From Thermoanaerobaculia bacterium (lineage in GTDB: Bacteria > Acidobacteriota > Thermoanaerobaculia > UBA5066): a stretch of 16,608 nt of DNA. The position numbers and the translations under genes were made by a program. Positions 14,287-16,608 of the stretch are shown here, piece by piece. The notes under the pieces are model-generated. The model was not told the origin of the DNA. It saw nothing but the letters and a program-made list of their open reading frames with translations, and searched no databases. The DNA is taken from contig JAGOBQ010000029.1 of the NCBI GenBank assembly GCA_017999215.1, positions 1 to 16,608 of the forward strand, read 5' to 3'. How positions within the stretch are numbered: the stretch's first letter is position 1; every line of letters begins with the position of its first letter.

Positions 14287-14345
14287 GGGGTCAGGCGTGC
14301 AATCGTGTATCGGCGACGCCAAGACACGGTTTCGAGCCCGGCCCC
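14287..14345. repeat. Degenerate extragenic palindrome (REP-like), copy 2
   Basis: The left arm at 14287-14310 starts GGGGTCAGGCGTG and shares 17 of 18 bases (14293-14310) with copy 1's left arm. The right arm at 14322-14345 matches copy 1's right arm (13660-13683) at 18 of 24 positions. The centre (14311-14320) differs. It lies between the GPNSNS gene start and the deacetylase stop. It is clearly the same family as copy 1 but has decayed on one side. Confidence 0.75.
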
Positions 14346-14365
14346 GCGTTGCCGGTCCGTGCGTG

Positions 14366-15403
14366 TCAGGCGTTCTCGAAACCGTCGAGGACGTTCGTCG
14401 CGTTCGTGCCGAGCTCCGAGGCGGCGTAGCCCCCCTCGAGGACGAGGACCGTCGGGAGGCCGAGGCGCGAGAGGCGCGCGCCGAGGCGCCGGAAGTCCTC
14501 CGGCTCGAGCGCGAACTTCGTGAGCGGGTCGCCGGCGTAGGTGTCGAGGCCGAGGGAGACGACGAGCGCGTCGGCGCCGGCCTCCGCGAACCGCGCGCAG
14601 GCCGTCTCGAGCGCGGCGAGCCACTCCCCGCCGCGCGTACCCGCCGGCAGCGGGAGGTTCAGGTTGAAGCCCTCTCCGTCACCCTCGCCCGTCTCGTCGG
14701 CGTGGCCGAGGTAGAACGGGTATTCGAAGCGCGGGTCGGCGTGGAGGCTCGCGAAGAAGACGTCGGAGCGGCCGTAGAAGAGGCTCTGCGTCCCGTTGCC
14801 GTGGTGGTAGTCGACGTCCAGGAGCGCGACGCGCCGCGAGCCACGCAGGAGCAGCGCCTCGGCGGCGACCGCGGCGTTGTTCAGGAAGCAGTAGCCCCCC
14901 ATGAAGTCGGCCCCCGCGTGGTGGCCGGGCGGGCGCGTCGCGGAGAAGGCGCACCTCTCGCCGGAGGCGACGAGCTCGGCCGCGCTCGCGGCGGCGTCGG
15001 CCGCCGCCTTCACGGCGGCCCAGGTGCCGGCCGCGAGCGGCGTCCCGTTGTCCATCGAGTAGAGGCCGAGCCGGGCCACGAAGTCGTCCGGCTCGACGTC
15101 GCTCCGGAGCGTCCGGACCGGCCACACCGACGGGAAGGGCTGGACCTCGGCGTTCCCCGCGTCGCGGGCGAGCCACTGGCTCCAGGCGGACTCGAGGAAC
15201 GCGAGGTAGCGCGGGGAGTGGACGCGCGCGAGGAGGGGAGCGGCGTCGATCGTCGGCGTCCGGAGCTCGTGTCCCCGCGCCACGAGCGCGTCGCGAACGA
15301 ACGCCGCCCGGACGGGCGACTCGAAGCAGGGGACGCGCTCGCCGCGGAAATACTCGTACCGGGGGGCGTGGCCTTCGTGGAGAGGCGTGAAGAAGGAGAT
15401 CAC
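14366..15403 (-). CDS. Acetylpolyamine amidohydrolase / class II histone-deacetylase family enzyme
   Basis: A 345-residue cytoplasmic zinc deacetylase. The catalytic His dyad is His161-His162 (RPPGHHAG). Zinc ligands are Asp198 and His200 (LLDVDYHHGNGTQ) and Asp287 (SLGLDTYAGDP). Tyr326 (LEGGYAASE) is the transition-state tyrosine. These spacings match the Mycoplana acetylpolyamine amidohydrolase I recall (H158/H159, D195, H197, D284, Y323) with a constant offset of 3. The N-terminal HEGHAPRYEYFRGERVPCFESPVR is also of that subgroup. Likely substrates are acetylated polyamines such as acetylputrescine, although some relatives act on other acetyl-amides. The start is GTG 15401-15403, with TAAGAT (15411-15416) ending 7 nt before it and no Shine-Dalgarno. 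No other polyamine gene is visible; the PLP enzyme lies 57 bp upstream on the same strand. Confidence 0.94.
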   Translation of the reverse strand: MISFFTPLHEGHAPRYEYFRGERVPCFESPVRAAFVRDALVARGHELRTPTIDAAPLLARVHSPRYLAFLESAWSQWLARDAGNAEVQPFPSVWPVRTLRSDVEPDDFVARLGLYSMDNGTPLAAGTWAAVKAAADAAASAAELVASGERCAFSATRPPGHHAGADFMGGYCFLNNAAVAAEALLLRGSRRVALLDVDYHHGNGTQSLFYGRSDVFFASLHADPRFEYPFYLGHADETGEGDGEGFNLNLPLPAGTRGGEWLAALETACARFAEAGADALVVSLGLDTYAGDPLTKFALEPEDFRRLGARLSRLGLPTVLVLEGGYAASELGTNATNVLDGFENA

Positions 15404-15410
15404 GCGCTCG

Positions 15411-15416
15411 ATCTTA
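15411..15416 (-). promoter_or_regulatory. TANNNT -10-type hexamer, leaderless-type, deacetylase gene
   Basis: TAAGAT on the minus strand is followed by 7 nt (CGAGCGC) and the GTG start. No ribosome binding site lies between. It is in the 57-bp gap after the PLP enzyme gene, so it would give the deacetylase its own transcript. Confidence 0.5.
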
Positions 15417-15460
15417 GCGGCCGGCCCCCCGGGACGCCGGCGACTCCTCGAGGCCCGGGA

Positions 15461-16399
15461 TCAGGCCTTCCGGTAGACGTCCGTGCTGAGGTACTTGAGG
15501 CCGGAATCGCACGCGAGCGTCGCGACCTTCGCGCCGGCCCCGAGACGCTCGGCGACGCGGAGCGCCGCGACGACGTTCGCGCCGGTGGAGGTCCCCGCGA
15601 AGAGCGCCTCCTCCCGCGCGAGGCGCCGCGTCATCTCCTTCGCCTCCTCCGTCGTGACGGCGAGGACCTCGTCGACGAGGGAGGGCTCCCAGAGGGGCGG
15701 CAGGTAGCCGATGCCGACCCCCTCGATCTTGTGCGGGCCGGCCGGGCCTCCGAGGAGGACGGACGACTCCGCGGGCTCGACGGCGACGATCCGCACGCGG
15801 GGGGTCTCGTGCCTGAGGACCGTCGCGACCCCGCGCAGCGAAGCTGCGGTCCCGACGGAGTGGACGAAGGCGTCGACGTCCCCGCCGGCCTGTCGCCGGA
15901 TCTCCTCGGCCAGGGGGTAGTAGCCCGCGATGGCGTCGGCGTTCTCGAGCTGGTTCGTGAAGAACGCCCCGCTCTCGCGGCTGATCGCGCGGGCGGCCTC
16001 GATCATGTCGAGGATCAGCTTCTTCGTGGTGAGCCCTCCTTCGCTCGGGACGAGCGTCAGCTCGGCGCCGAGCGCGGCCATGTGGTCGCGCTTCTCGCGG
16101 CTGAAGGCGTCGGAGGTGACGATCCGGATCGGGTGGCCCGTCGCGGCGCAGACGAACGCCAGCGACGTCCCGGTGCTCCCGCCGGTGTACTCGACGACCG
16201 TGCCGCCCGGAGGAAGGCGCCCGTCCGCCTCGGCGCGCGAGATCACGGCGAGCGCCATCCGGTCCTTCATGCTCCCGGTGGGGTTCTCTCCCTCGAGCTT
16301 GACGAGGACGTCCGCGGAGCCCGCGGGGACGACTCTCCGGAGGCGAACGAGAGAGGTCTTGCCGACGGCGTCGAGGATGCTCATTCGCGGGGCCTGCAT
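15461..16399 (-). CDS. Cysteine synthase-family PLP enzyme
   Basis: A 312-residue cytoplasmic fold-type II PLP enzyme, related to O-acetylserine sulfhydrylase and cystathionine beta-synthase. The Schiff-base lysine is Lys45 in NPTGSMKDRMA. The loop that binds the substrate carboxylate reads EYTGGSTGTSLAF (70-82) instead of the classical TSGNTG of CysK. The phosphate-cup region reads SVGTAASLRGV where CysK has a GTGGTxxG run, and FAGTSTGAN (near 270) and LACDSGLKYLSTD close the fold. Such GGSTG-type members are usually annotated only as 'cysteine synthase family' and may use another substrate. The start is ATG 16397-16399, supported by TATCCT (16407-16412) ending 7 nt before it. An ATG five codons later (16384) is the alternative. 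Its specific reaction is not certain. Confidence 0.9.
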   Translation of the reverse strand: MQAPRMSILDAVGKTSLVRLRRVVPAGSADVLVKLEGENPTGSMKDRMALAVISRAEADGRLPPGGTVVEYTGGSTGTSLAFVCAATGHPIRIVTSDAFSREKRDHMAALGAELTLVPSEGGLTTKKLILDMIEAARAISRESGAFFTNQLENADAIAGYYPLAEEIRRQAGGDVDAFVHSVGTAASLRGVATVLRHETPRVRIVAVEPAESSVLLGGPAGPHKIEGVGIGYLPPLWEPSLVDEVLAVTTEEAKEMTRRLAREEALFAGTSTGANVVAALRVAERLGAGAKVATLACDSGLKYLSTDVYRKA

Positions 16400-16406
16400 C
16401 CGCGCG

Positions 16407-16412
16407 AGGATA
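16407..16412 (-). promoter_or_regulatory. TANNNT -10-type hexamer, leaderless-type, PLP enzyme gene
   Basis: TATCCT on the minus strand, then 7 nt (CGCGCGG), then ATG 16399. No Shine-Dalgarno is present. It sits in the 28-bp gap after the SRPBCC gene. Confidence 0.5.
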
Positions 16413-16427
16413 GCTCCGCGCCGCGGG

Positions 16428-16608
16428 TCAGCGGGAGGCGGCTTCCTCGCAGATCTCCTTCAGCTTCGCGAGCGCCTTCGGCCAGGCGTCGTTCATGAAC
16501 GCCTCGAAGTCCTCGGGGGTTTCCACCTCGGCGGTCAGCGCCGTGGCGCCGCCCTCGTCGACGAAGGTGTAGTTCTCGAACGCCGGGGCCCACGCGGTGG
16601 CCGCGGGG
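16428..16608 (-). CDS. C-terminal end of an SRPBCC / AHSA1-like protein (5' truncated by window edge)
   Basis: About 60 residues enter from the right edge and end at TGA 16428-16430. They read AFENYTFVDEGGATALTAEVETPEDFEAF and then NDAWPKALAKLKEICEEAAS. The beta strand with the GG-turn-T pattern, followed by a long C-terminal helix containing a WPKAL.KLK motif, is the usual end of SRPBCC-fold proteins of the AHSA1/START-like group, which bind hydrophobic ligands. The rest of the protein lies outside the window. The PLP enzyme start is 28 bp downstream. Family is assigned from the helix and strand pattern only. Confidence 0.75.
   Translation of the reverse strand, partial: PAATAWAPAFENYTFVDEGGATALTAEVETPEDFEAFMNDAWPKALAKLKEICEEAASR

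Noticed and set aside
13630..14345. CRISPR array or insertion-sequence ends
   Set aside because: There are only two repeat copies about 650 bp apart, no spacers, no cas genes and no transposase between or beside them.
14213..16498. 761-codon plus-strand frame opposite the deacetylase and PLP enzyme
   Set aside because: Both minus-strand genes have intact catalytic residues; this frame is Arg/Glu/Val-rich without domains.

Overview
The window is a 16.6-kb piece of a very GC-rich bacterial chromosome (strong G/C preference at third codon positions). It carries ordinary chromosomal genes and no phage, plasmid, CRISPR, rRNA or tRNA genes. Several genes suggest a soil or sediment bacterium of the Acidobacteriota (Thermoanaerobaculia-like) or a related GC-rich Gram-negative phylum: a nine-haem secreted cytochrome with a Pro/Thr stalk, a LolA-like/aspartyl-protease/PDZ protein, a CigR-like Pro-Pro-Gly-Leu-Ala secreted protein, and a secreted beta-rich protein. 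This placement is an inference from gene content and composition only.

Layout. 1-212: 3' end of an unrecognised + strand gene. 310-1107 (-): voltage-gated-type potassium channel. 1198-1614 (-): small secreted CigR/RcnB-like protein, divergent from a SAM methyltransferase (1851-2666, +). 2860-4752 (+): nine-haem cytochrome with a Pro/Thr tail, converging on thiol peroxidase tpx (4889-5392, -) across a perfect 12-bp hairpin. 5513-6391 (-): secreted protein of unknown function. 6537-7076 (-): DUF1697 protein. 7135-7857 (-): VIT-family Fe/Mn transporter, divergent from a DASS/SLC13 anion:sodium symporter (7922-9430, +). 9515-12261 (+): two-gene operon of a TrmB-family regulator and a secreted tandem aspartyl protease with PDZ, joined by an ATGA overlap and preceded by an AT-rich promoter/operator island. 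12269-12949 (-): beta-carbonic anhydrase. 13058-13588 (-): DinB-fold protein. 13705-14154 (-): small protein with a GPNSNS motif, bracketed by two copies of a palindromic extragenic repeat. 14366-15403 (-): acetylpolyamine amidohydrolase-type deacetylase. 15461-16399 (-): cysteine synthase-family PLP enzyme. 16428-16608 (-): 3' end of an SRPBCC/AHSA1 gene running off the right edge. No gene-free stretch exceeds 300 bases.

The genes form mostly single transcription units. The clearest functional pairing is the TrmB regulator with the exported protease. The rest cover ion and metal transport (K+ channel, VIT, DASS), peroxide defence (Tpx), extracytoplasmic electron transfer, CO2/bicarbonate balance and small-molecule metabolism.

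The least expected pattern is regulatory. At least four, perhaps five, minus-strand genes have a TANNNT -10-type hexamer ending 6-8 nt before the start codon and little or no Shine-Dalgarno, as expected for leaderless mRNAs. Other genes in the same window (cytochrome, methyltransferase, tpx, GPNSNS gene) have strong Shine-Dalgarno sites. The second is the palindromic repeat pair around the GPNSNS gene. I found no convincing wholly new multi-gene system.
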